Below are positions 6,778 through 12,449 of a stretch of DNA of 12,449 bases, piece by piece. Position numbers and translations under genes: made by a program. This DNA is from AWTP1-13 sp035253505 (GTDB lineage Bacteria > Pseudomonadota > Alphaproteobacteria > Rhizobiales > Hyphomicrobiaceae), in assembly GCA_035253505.1 (NCBI GenBank), contig DATFCC010000240.1:1-12449 (forward strand), in the 5' to 3' direction. Every line of letters starts with the position of its first letter. Position 1 is the stretch's first letter. The notes beneath the pieces were generated by a model. It saw only the letters and a program-made list of their open reading frames with translations. It was not told the DNA's origin and did not search any database.

Positions 6778-6937
6778 CGCGTGCAGGTCGCGTGCGCGAT
6801 CGCTGTCTCGCGCCTCGTGACCACGCCTGCGTCGAGGGACGGGCTTGCGATTCCGTGGCAACGTGAGCAAAAAGGCCGGCCATTTGTTGGCGCCGCCATC
6901 AGGGGCGGCATGCGACGGGCAAGCGGGCGCGCGGCAC
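6651..6937. other. Intergenic region before the TauE/SafE-family gene
   Basis: Apart from the end of the possible small ORF (to 6777), I see no supported gene. Several frames are open on both strands simply because of high GC. One minus-strand frame starting at 6911 includes CSRCH, which looks like a haem c motif, but it lacks a signal peptide and runs on into the rlpA-like gene. No clear promoter elements could be assigned. Confidence 0.4.
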
Positions 6938-7669
6938 ATGACCTGGATCGGCATCGTCGCGCTCGGGCTGCTCTCGGGCACGCTGAGCGGCATCGTCGGA
7001 TTCGGCGCGAGCATCATGCTGATGCCGGTCCTCATGCTGGCCTTCGGGCCGGTGGAGGCCGTGCCGATCATGGCCATCGCCGCCCTGATGGCCAACCTCT
7101 CGCGCGTCGTGGTGTGGTGGCGGGAGGTCGACTGGCGCGCCAACGCCTACTATTGCGCGACCGCGATACCTGCCGCCGCCGTCGGCGCCCGCACCCTGCT
7201 GGTCCTCGATGCACGGATCGTGGAAGGCACGCTCGGCGCCCTGTTTCTCGGCATGATCCCGGCGCGGCGCTGGCTGCTGGCGCGCAACCTGCGCATCCAT
7301 GCCTGGCACCTGGCGCTGGTGGGGGCCGGCATCGGCTTCCTGTCGGGCATGGTGGCCTCCACGGGGCCGATCAACACGCCCTTCTTCCTCGCCTACGGCC
7401 TCGTCAAGGGCGCCTATCTGGCAACCGAGGCGTTCGGCTCCATGGCGATCGGCATCACCAAGGCGCTCGTCTTCCGGCGCTTCGATGCGCTGCCCGGCGA
7501 GACAATCGTGCGCGGGCTCATCGTCGGGGCCACGCTGATGGTCGGCTCGCGTCTCGCCAAGGGCTTCGTGCTGCGGCTCGATGCCCATCAGTTTCGAGCA
7601 CTCATGGACTGTCTGCTGGCGGCGGCGGGCCTGCTCCTGTTGTGGGGCGCCTTCGCGCTTCCCCACTGA
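6938..7669 (+). CDS. TauE/SafE-family (DUF81) membrane transporter
   Basis: The 243-residue protein is almost wholly hydrophobic, with about eight predicted membrane segments split into two similar halves. The first half opens with GLLSGTLSGIVGFGAS (10-25) and the second with GAGIGFLSGMVASTGP (130-145), the duplicated Gly-rich helix pattern of the TauE/SafE family. Known members export sulfite, sulfoacetate or related organic sulfur anions across the inner membrane, but most, including this one, have no proven substrate, and no sulfur-metabolism gene is nearby. The ATG at 6938 is chosen because it directly begins the first membrane helix (MTWIGIVALGLL). The frame is open upstream to a TTG at 6845, which would add a polar, non-conserved tail. 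There is no strong Shine-Dalgarno. The gene stands alone between the rlpA-like gene and the regulator. Confidence 0.87.
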   Translation: MTWIGIVALGLLSGTLSGIVGFGASIMLMPVLMLAFGPVEAVPIMAIAALMANLSRVVVWWREVDWRANAYYCATAIPAAAVGARTLLVLDARIVEGTLGALFLGMIPARRWLLARNLRIHAWHLALVGAGIGFLSGMVASTGPINTPFFLAYGLVKGAYLATEAFGSMAIGITKALVFRRFDALPGETIVRGLIVGATLMVGSRLAKGFVLRLDAHQFRALMDCLLAAAGLLLLWGAFALPH

Positions 7670-7763
7670 GGCTGGCGCTGTGCACAGCCGCGCTCCCGGG
7701 ATGACAGCTTCGCTCGATTCCGATTAGGCTCACCCGACTGGGGCGGCGAGGACGCAGCGGCAC

Positions 7764-8546
7764 ATGCGCACAGACGGCAAGCACTCGCCTGCCCTCTCGC
7801 TCATCAAGACGGCGATGATCGAGAAGAAGATGACCCAAGCGGAGCTCGCCGACGCCGCCGACATCCACGAGAAGACCATCCAGAACCTGCTGTCGGGCCG
7901 CCCGGTGCGCGACCAGACGCTGTTCGACGTGTGCATGGTGCTCGGTCTCGACTTCGACAAGGTGCGCGCCGGCTGGGCCAAGGAGGGGCGCGCCGGCGAG
8001 CCGCGCGATGCCCCAGCGCCGAATGGGGAGTTCGGGCGCGCGGCCCCCGTCTACATGGGCGCCTACACGCGCGCGGGCGTCGATCACTACATCGGCAGCT
8101 ATCTCACCCTGCGCCCGTCGTTCACGATCCCCGGCGGGATCATGGCCTATCGCACCGACATCGCCTGGGAGGACGACTGGCCGAGCCTCGTGTTCCAGGA
8201 GCGGGACCGGCCGGACAAGCCGTTCCTGCACCGCGGCCGGCTCTATATCCCGGCCTCGAGCATGTACATCCACCTCGTTTCCCTGACCAAGGGCGCCATG
8301 CGCATGATTATGGTCTCCCAGCTCGATCCCGCCGGCCAGATGCGCGGCCTCGTCACCACGCTGGCGAAGCAGCGCGCCCAGCTCATGCCGGTGAGCGCAC
8401 CCATCGTCTACCTCAAGCGCGAGGACTTCGCCGGTGTCAGGCTCGGCGAGATCGCGGCCGCCGACACGACGCACGGCGAGTACGCTGGGCTTCTGGCGGA
8501 AACGCTCGAGCAGGGCTACGCGCGCCTCGTTCCGCCCAACGCTTAG
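7764..8546 (+). CDS. XRE-family transcriptional regulator with unassigned C-terminal domain
   Basis: The 260-residue protein carries a Cro/CI-type helix-turn-helix at about 11-64. The recognition region is MTQAELADAADIHEKTIQNL and the rest of the fold is LLSGRPVRDQTLFDVCMVLGL. A polar linker (72-95) leads to a domain of about 130 residues beginning with VYMGAYTRAGVDHYIGSYL and continuing with TLRPSF, PGGIMAYRTDIAWEDDWP, FQERDRP and GRLYIPAS. This part looks rich in beta strands and aromatics and is probably a ligand-sensing or dimerisation domain. I recall similar C-terminal regions in other rhizobial XRE regulators but cannot name the fold or ligand. The start has only a weak, distant GAGGA. 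Its stop codon (TAG, 8544-8546) overlaps that of the convergent yadH-like gene (TAA, reverse of 8543-8545), so the two transcripts must overlap. Regulation of the neighbouring exporter is possible but unproven. Confidence 0.82.
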   Translation: MRTDGKHSPALSLIKTAMIEKKMTQAELADAADIHEKTIQNLLSGRPVRDQTLFDVCMVLGLDFDKVRAGWAKEGRAGEPRDAPAPNGEFGRAAPVYMGAYTRAGVDHYIGSYLTLRPSFTIPGGIMAYRTDIAWEDDWPSLVFQERDRPDKPFLHRGRLYIPASSMYIHLVSLTKGAMRMIMVSQLDPAGQMRGLVTTLAKQRAQLMPVSAPIVYLKREDFAGVRLGEIAAADTTHGEYAGLLAETLEQGYARLVPPNA

Positions 8547-9304
8547 TTCTTGAGGCGGTAGCCGGTGCGGAAAATCCACCACGTGATCGCCAGGCAGAAA
8601 GCCAGGAACAGCAGCGTCATCGACAGGCTGATGCCGATGGCCACGTCGGCTGACCCATAGAAGCTCCAGCGGAAGCCGCTAATCAGGTACACGAGCGGAT
8701 TGAACAGGCTGATTGTCTGCCACACGGGCGGCAGCACATTGATGGAATAGAAGCTGCCGCCCAGGAAGGTGAGCGGCGTGATCACCAGCAGCGGAATGAC
8801 CTGCAGCTTCTCGAAGCCATCCGCCCAGATGCCGATGATGAAGCCGAACAGGCTGAATGTCAGCGCCGTCAGGATCAGGAACGCCACCATCCACGCGGGA
8901 TGGTCGATGCGCAGCGGCACGAACAAGCCCGCCGTTGCCAGGATGATGAGGCCAAGGATGATCGACTTGGTCGCGGCCGCGCCGACGTAGCCCACAACGA
9001 TCTCCAGATAGGAGATCGGCGCCGACAACAGCTCGTAGATGGTGCCGACGAACTTCGGGAAGTAGATGCCGAACGAGGCGTTGGCGGTGCTCTGGGTGAG
9101 CAGCATCATCATCACCAGCCCCGGCACGATGAAGGCCCCGTAGGGGACGCCGTCGATGCTGGTGATGCGCGACCCGATCGCCGCACCGAACACCACGAAG
9201 TAGAGCGAAGTGGAGATCACCGGCGAGACGATGCTCTGCAGGAGCGTGCGTCCCGTGCGCGCCATCTCGAAGCGGTAGATGGCCCAGATCGCGCGATAGT
9301 TCAT
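8543..9304 (-). CDS. yadH: ABC-2 type transporter permease, YadH-like
   Basis: This 253-residue inner-membrane protein has about six membrane segments and the ABC-2 permease pattern: SPVISTSLYFVVFGAAIGSR, then FIVPGLVMMMLL, ELLSAPISYLEIVVGYVGAA, and near the end PLTFLGGSFYSINVLPPVWQ with FNPLVYLISGFRWSF. It reads as an orthologue of E. coli YadH across its whole length. With the upstream ATPase it should form a dimeric exporter; the substrate is unknown (related systems export drugs, lipids or polysaccharides). The ATG at 9304 overlaps the ATPase stop in ATGA, a sign of translational coupling, and fixes the start although the same frame is open far upstream. It ends tail-to-tail with the XRE regulator. 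Confidence 0.93.
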   Translation of the reverse strand: MNYRAIWAIYRFEMARTGRTLLQSIVSPVISTSLYFVVFGAAIGSRITSIDGVPYGAFIVPGLVMMMLLTQSTANASFGIYFPKFVGTIYELLSAPISYLEIVVGYVGAAATKSIILGLIILATAGLFVPLRIDHPAWMVAFLILTALTFSLFGFIIGIWADGFEKLQVIPLLVITPLTFLGGSFYSINVLPPVWQTISLFNPLVYLISGFRWSFYGSADVAIGISLSMTLLFLAFCLAITWWIFRTGYRLKN

Positions 9305-10227
9305 TGGCCGCGCCTCACCAGGTCGACGAAAATCTCCTCGAGCGAAGTCTGCGTGGTCTGCAGGTCGCGGAAGCGGATGCCGGCCTCGCTCAGGTCCCGG
9401 AGCAGCGCCGTGATCCCGGTGCGCTCCGCGCGCGTATCGTACGTGTAGACGAGCTCGCGCCCCTCCCCGGAGAGACTGAGGCGGTGGTTGGCCAGGCTCG
9501 CCGGCACGACATCGAGCGGGTTCAGCAGGTGCAGGGTCAGTTGCTTCTTGCCGAGCTTGCGCATCAGCTCGGCCTTCTCCTCGACGAGGATCAGCTCGCC
9601 CTTGGCGATGATGCCGATGCGGTCGGCCATCATCTCGGCCTCCTCGATGTAATGGGTGGTGAGGATGATGGTGACACCCGAGGCGCGCAGGGCCCGCACC
9701 ACGTCCCACATGTCCTTGCGCAGCTCGACATCGACGCCGGCGGTCGGTTCGTCCAGGAACAGGATCTGCGGCTCGTGCGACAGTGCCTTGGCGATCATCA
9801 CCCGGCGCTTCATGCCGCCCGACAGGGTCATGATCTTGCTGTCCTTCTTGTCCCACAGCGAAAGATCCTTGAGCACGCGCGCGATGTGCTCGGGCGCGGC
9901 CGGCTTGCCCCACAGCCCGCGACTGAAGGTGACGGTCGCCCATACCGTCTCGAAGGCGTCGGTCGTCAGTTCCTGCGGCACGAGCCCGACCAGGGAGCGC
10001 GCGGCGCGGTAGTTGCGCACGATGTCGTGGCCGCCCACCGTGACGCGGCCCTGGCTGGCATTGACGATCCCGCACACGATGCTGATGAGCGTGGTCTTGC
10101 CCGCGCCATTGGGCCCCAGCAGCGCGAAGATCTCGCCGTGGCGGATCTCCAGGTTGATGCGCTTGAGGGCGTGGAAGCCGGACGCGTAGGTCTTCGACAG
10201 GTCGGCGATCGTGATGGCTGGCTGCAT
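9301..10227 (-). CDS. yadG: ABC transporter ATP-binding protein, YadG-like
   Basis: The 308-residue protein has a complete ABC ATPase domain: Walker A GPNGAGKTT (38-46), Q-loop Q85 in LVPQE, signature LSGGMKRR (135-142), Walker B ILFLDEP (155-161), the GVDVELR D-loop region and the switch His H192 in ILTTHYIEEAEMM. A C-terminal extension of about 80 residues, with LEEIFVDLVRRGQ at the end, matches the layout of E. coli YadG, including the shared string LSGGMKRR(V/L)MIAKAL. It powers export through the YadH-like permease, whose start overlaps its stop. The ATG at 10227 begins directly before the conserved domain (MQPAITIADLSKTY); the ribosome binding site is poor. It lies 102 bp downstream of the phzF-like gene on the same strand and may share its transcript. 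Confidence 0.93.
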   Translation of the reverse strand: MQPAITIADLSKTYASGFHALKRINLEIRHGEIFALLGPNGAGKTTLISIVCGIVNASQGRVTVGGHDIVRNYRAARSLVGLVPQELTTDAFETVWATVTFSRGLWGKPAAPEHIARVLKDLSLWDKKDSKIMTLSGGMKRRVMIAKALSHEPQILFLDEPTAGVDVELRKDMWDVVRALRASGVTIILTTHYIEEAEMMADRIGIIAKGELILVEEKAELMRKLGKKQLTLHLLNPLDVVPASLANHRLSLSGEGRELVYTYDTRAERTGITALLRDLSEAGIRFRDLQTTQTSLEEIFVDLVRRGQ

Positions 10228-10270
10228 GCGCTGGAGATGGTGTCTGCGGACGGGAGCGGCAAAAGCCCGG

Positions 10271-10289
10271 TATCGCTGCGCTCGCGGTA
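10271..10289. repeat. Short intergenic hairpin between phzF-like and yadG genes
   Basis: TATCGC (10271-10276) and GCGGTA (10284-10289) form a 6-bp stem with one wobble pair around TGCGCTC; outer CCGG/CCGG bases extend it loosely. Read on the minus strand its centre is GAGCGCAGCGATA, similar to the AGCGAAGCG centre of the palindrome at 4351-4378. It could be a degenerate dispersed palindrome, or an mRNA hairpin between the two genes. Confidence 0.25.
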
Positions 10290-10329
10290 GGAACCGGATC
10301 TGACGGATGACGCGGGCGGGGCCGCGGCT

Positions 10330-11235
10330 CTACACTTCGATGGTGCCCTCGGCCACCCGCACGGCGTGACCGCCGATGCGCACCGCTTCCAGCTTCCCGC
10401 CTTCCACGTGCAGCGACAGGTCGATCAGACTGGGCCGCCCCATCTCGAAGCCCTGCTCGATGACGCGCTTGTGCTGCCCATCGGGCAGCGCGTCGAAGCG
10501 ATGCACGACACCGGCAAAGCTTGCCGCCGCCGAGCCGGTGGCGGGATCCTCGGGAACGCCGTGCTCGGGCGCGAACATGCGCGCATGGAAGGCCGAGGTG
10601 GTGTGCACCGTCTGCCGGCAGTAGAGGTAGGCGCCGATGCCGCCCTGTATGGCCGCGCCCCAATGCGCGGAGGCCACGTGCGCCTTGGCGATGGCCTCCA
10701 GCGATGCCACCGGGATGAACGCGAACGTGTTGCCGGCCGCGAACTTGGTCGGGCGATGGTTCTCGAAGCCGATCTCGGCGGGAATGAGCCCGAGCGCCGC
10801 CGCCAGCCGCTCCACGGACGGCAGCGTGCCGCTTTCCTGCGGCAACTTGGGCGCGTCGAACTCCGCGAACGCCGCGCTTCCCTGCCGCATCCGCACGCCG
10901 ACCCGTACCGGCCCGATCTGCTCCTCGAGCACGATCAGCGCATCGCCGGCCGCCTGTGGCGATGACGACTTGAGTTGTGCCAGCAGCACCGCGGTGCCGA
11001 CGGTGGGATGGCCGGCGAACGGCATCTCGATGGCCGGCGTGAAAATGCGCACTCGGGCCGAGTGCGTCGGGTTCTGCGCCTTCAGGACGAACACCGTCTC
11101 AGCGAGGTTGAATTCGCGGGCGATCGTCTGCATGCGCGCACCATCGAGCCCGTCAGCGTCGAGCACGACCGCCAGCGGGTTGCCGCCGAAGCGCTGGGTC
11201 GTGAACACATCGAGGACGTGATAGGGCAAGCGCAT
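10330..11235 (-). CDS. PhzF-family isomerase/epimerase-like protein
   Basis: The 301-residue protein shows the two-lobed diaminopimelate-epimerase-like fold of the PhzF family. Landmarks are DVFTTQRFGGNPLAVV (9-24), EFNLAETVF with the catalytic-type glutamate E46 (equal to Glu45 of phenazine-pathway PhzF), FTPAIEMPFAGHPTVGTA (65-82) and EDPATGSAAASFAG (229-242). Authentic PhzF isomerises dihydro-3-hydroxyanthranilate in phenazine synthesis. No other phz gene is present, and family members outside phenazine clusters are widespread with mostly unknown substrates, so no phenazine role is claimed. The ATG at 11235 (MRLPYHVLDVF) matches the family N-terminus. The frame is open to 11373, but the extra 46 residues are Arg/Pro-rich and fall in the A/T-rich divergent promoter region. 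It may be the first gene of a unit with yadG and yadH. Confidence 0.92.
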   Translation of the reverse strand: MRLPYHVLDVFTTQRFGGNPLAVVLDADGLDGARMQTIAREFNLAETVFVLKAQNPTHSARVRIFTPAIEMPFAGHPTVGTAVLLAQLKSSSPQAAGDALIVLEEQIGPVRVGVRMRQGSAAFAEFDAPKLPQESGTLPSVERLAAALGLIPAEIGFENHRPTKFAAGNTFAFIPVASLEAIAKAHVASAHWGAAIQGGIGAYLYCRQTVHTTSAFHARMFAPEHGVPEDPATGSAAASFAGVVHRFDALPDGQHKRVIEQGFEMGRPSLIDLSLHVEGGKLEAVRIGGHAVRVAEGTIEV

Positions 11236-11399
11236 CGCGGCACTCTTCGGTGATATGGGGTGGCGCACATTGCCGGATTCCCTCCCCGCTTCCAAGCTTC
11301 TCGACGGTCTCGCCGGCAATCGCCGACCGCGGCGCGTTCTCAAGTTTTTTTCCATATATTTCAGCGTGTTCAAATCTCCGGTTGCCCCGCTATTACCTC

Positions 11400-11579
11400 A
11401 TGATGGTCACGCTCCTGCCCGCTTTGGCACCGTTCATGCTGGCTGTCGATGGCCGCAGCGCCGGCGACGCGACGGGCGGATTTCTCGGGGAAAGGTCGAT
11501 CGCATCGACAGGGTCCGCCTCCGTTGAAATCGAATGTCCGATCGACCCGCGCATGAACAGCCTCCGCGGGATCGCCTGA
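11400..11579 (+). CDS. Possible 59-residue small secreted peptide
   Basis: Two adjacent ATG codons (11400, 11403) open a frame of 59 codons ending in TGA. The first residues, MMVTLLPALAPFMLAVDG, could pass as a short signal or membrane segment, followed by a Gly/Ser-rich polar tail with a single Cys. There is no Shine-Dalgarno, no known family, and a 66-codon frame is open on the opposite strand. This may be chance; it is recorded because it occupies an otherwise empty divergent region. Confidence 0.2.
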   Translation: MMVTLLPALAPFMLAVDGRSAGDATGGFLGERSIASTGSASVEIECPIDPRMNSLRGIA

Positions 11580-11628
11580 TCGTTGGCATTCATTGAACCG
11601 GGAAAGCGTGCCAGACGCGCAATCCCGC

Positions 11629-11665
11629 AGGGGCGGCAGGGATACCCCGCATCTCCGCCGCCCCT
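11629..11665 (+). promoter_or_regulatory. Long hairpin in the porin 5' leader
   Basis: AGGGGCGGC (11629-11637) pairs with GCCGCCCCT (11657-11665). After one mismatch, GGGAT (11639-11643) pairs with ATCTC plus C (11651-11655) through five pairs, one of them G-U. The loop is ACCCCGC (11644-11650). It lies 55 bp before the porin start and has no T-run, so it is more likely an mRNA leader structure than a terminator. Confidence 0.4.
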
Positions 11666-11720
11666 TCTCCTGCCGCAACCCGTTCCGCGTGCGGCTCCGA
11701 TCGAGATCAGCGAGGTTGCA

Positions 11721-12446
11721 ATGAGAACGACCCGTCCTGCTTTCTATCTGGCGCTTCTTGCGAGCGTGGCATCGGCGCAGAGTGCCCCGGCTGCCGATCT
11801 CGGCGGCGCGCCGCGCAGACCCGTCTACGATGAGCCGATCCCCCATCAGCCGGCGTTCTCCTGGAGCGGCCTCTACATCGGCGCCAACGTCGGCTACGGT
11901 TGGTCCGACGTCGACTGGCAGTTCGCGGCAGCTCCCGGCATCGGCACGGGGCACAGCGGCAACGGCGGGCTCGCCGGCGGCCAGATCGGCTACAACATCC
12001 AGATGCGGCAGTTCGTGTTCGGCGCGGAAGCGGATCTGTCGGGCGCGTGGATAGACGGCGCCACGTCCTGTCCCGATCCCTCCTTCAGTTGCGGGCACAG
12101 TTTCAATTGGATCGGCTCGGTGCGTGGCCGCGGCGGCATCACGGTCAACGGCAACCGCACGCTGCTCTATGGGACAGCCGGCGTCGCCTGGGCCGACGTC
12201 GACTACACGGCCAAGGACAAGGGTACCGGCGCCGTCTTCGGCACCGGCTTCTCCGACACGCATGTCGGCTTCGTCGCGGGCGGCGGCATCGAGCACATGC
12301 TGACCCCGAACCTGTCGGCCCGTGCCGAGTATCTCTTCTACGGCTTCGATTCGGTGACCGCACCCGCCGGCGCCCTGGGCGGGGGGCCCGCTACGCTCGA
12401 CCTCAACACGCAAACGGTTCGCTTCGGGCTCAACTACAAATTCTGA
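11721..12446 (+). CDS. Outer-membrane beta-barrel protein, Omp25/Omp31-like
   Basis: The 241-residue protein has a signal peptide (MRTTRPAFYLALLASVASA) and then the rhizobial pattern of a short Pro-rich stretch followed by FSWSGLYIGANVGYGWSD (46-63), the opening strand of Omp25/Omp31-type eight-stranded barrels. Further alternating strands follow: GLAGGQIGYN, FVFGAEADLSGAW, WIGSVRGRGGI, LLYGTAGVAW, HVGFVAGGGIEHML and LSARAEYLFYGF. It ends with TVRFGLNYKF, a terminal-Phe signal for the BAM insertion machinery. A loop holds a close cysteine pair (C117, C124) that may form a disulfide. Such proteins are abundant structural outer-membrane proteins. The ATG at 11721 is preceded by GAGG (11712-11715) and starts the signal peptide; the frame is open upstream to 11583. 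The gene ends three bases before the window edge. Confidence 0.92.
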   Translation: MRTTRPAFYLALLASVASAQSAPAADLGGAPRRPVYDEPIPHQPAFSWSGLYIGANVGYGWSDVDWQFAAAPGIGTGHSGNGGLAGGQIGYNIQMRQFVFGAEADLSGAWIDGATSCPDPSFSCGHSFNWIGSVRGRGGITVNGNRTLLYGTAGVAWADVDYTAKDKGTGAVFGTGFSDTHVGFVAGGGIEHMLTPNLSARAEYLFYGFDSVTAPAGALGGGPATLDLNTQTVRFGLNYKF

Positions 12447-12449
12447 GCG

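Larger units (their letters stand above)
11236..11720. other. Divergent intergenic region between phzF-like and porin genes
   Basis: This 485-bp stretch should hold the promoters of both flanking genes. An A/T-rich core (about 11341-11375, with a run of seven T) is the likeliest promoter area, but I cannot place -35/-10 boxes reliably. A dyad GTCGAT-CGC-ATCGAC (11495-11509) and a long hairpin (11629-11665) are present. One small possible ORF (11400-11579) is listed separately. Confidence 0.5.

Noticed and set aside
6489..6911. A minus-strand frame with CSRCH, like a haem c site
   Set aside because: There is no signal peptide, the motif is at the very start, and the frame runs antisense through the terminator hairpin into the rlpA-like gene; CxxCH arises easily by chance.
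7677..7688. Perfect 12-bp palindrome GCTGTGCACAGC between the TauE-like and XRE genes
   Set aside because: A 12-bp perfect palindrome is expected a few times by chance in 12 kb, and no half-sites repeat nearby; it could be an operator but nothing supports it.
10330..11373. N-terminally extended phzF-like protein starting at 11373
   Set aside because: The extra 46 residues are Arg/Pro-rich, unlike the family, and lie over the A/T-rich divergent promoter region; M at 11235 matches the conserved N-terminus.
11370..12413. A 347-codon minus-strand frame opposite the porin gene
   Set aside because: It is antisense to a clear outer-membrane barrel with signal peptide and C-terminal Phe, and has no recognisable domain.

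Overview
The window is a GC-rich stretch of ordinary bacterial chromosome. It most likely comes from an alphaproteobacterium of the Hyphomicrobiales/Rhodospirillales sort. The grounds are strong G/C bias at third codon positions, a rhizobial-type Omp25/Omp31-like outer-membrane barrel, a ParC of alphaproteobacterial type, and a CAP-domain protein with the C-terminal extension common in that class. I see no rRNA, tRNA, transposase, integrase, phage gene or CRISPR array.

Layout, left to right. (1) A CAP/SCP-domain protein on the minus strand runs off the left edge (1-547). (2) Diverging from it is a crotonase-family gene closest to delta3,5-delta2,4-dienoyl-CoA isomerase (596-1443), broken in this sequence by a one-base frameshift near 823-883. 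(3) parC, topoisomerase IV subunit A (1540-3798). (4) A small secreted protein of unknown function (3901-4344), followed by a REP-like palindrome. (5) An atypical SDR oxidoreductase without the Tyr-x-x-x-Lys motif (4571-5347), closed by a good intrinsic terminator. (6) A gene-free leader of almost 500 bp with competing hairpins, then an RlpA-like double-psi barrel protein (5842-6594) and a terminator-like hairpin. (7) A TauE/SafE-family membrane protein (6938-7669). (8) An XRE-type regulator with a large unrecognised C-terminal domain (7764-8546). It meets, with overlapping stop codons, (9) a minus-strand group phzF-like, yadG-like ATPase and yadH-like ABC-2 permease (11235 down to 8543). (10) A 485-bp divergent intergenic region, then the outer-membrane barrel gene (11721-12446), which ends three bases before the right edge.

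The genes do not form one pathway. The only tight operon is the yadG/yadH exporter pair, whose start and stop overlap in ATGA; phzF may lead it. The rlpA-like, CAP, small secreted and porin genes are separate envelope functions. I found no convincing new multi-gene system. The best leads are single-gene oddities: the SDR and the RlpA-like protein each lack expected catalytic residues, the XRE regulator carries an unassigned domain, and the rlpA-like and porin leaders contain structured elements.
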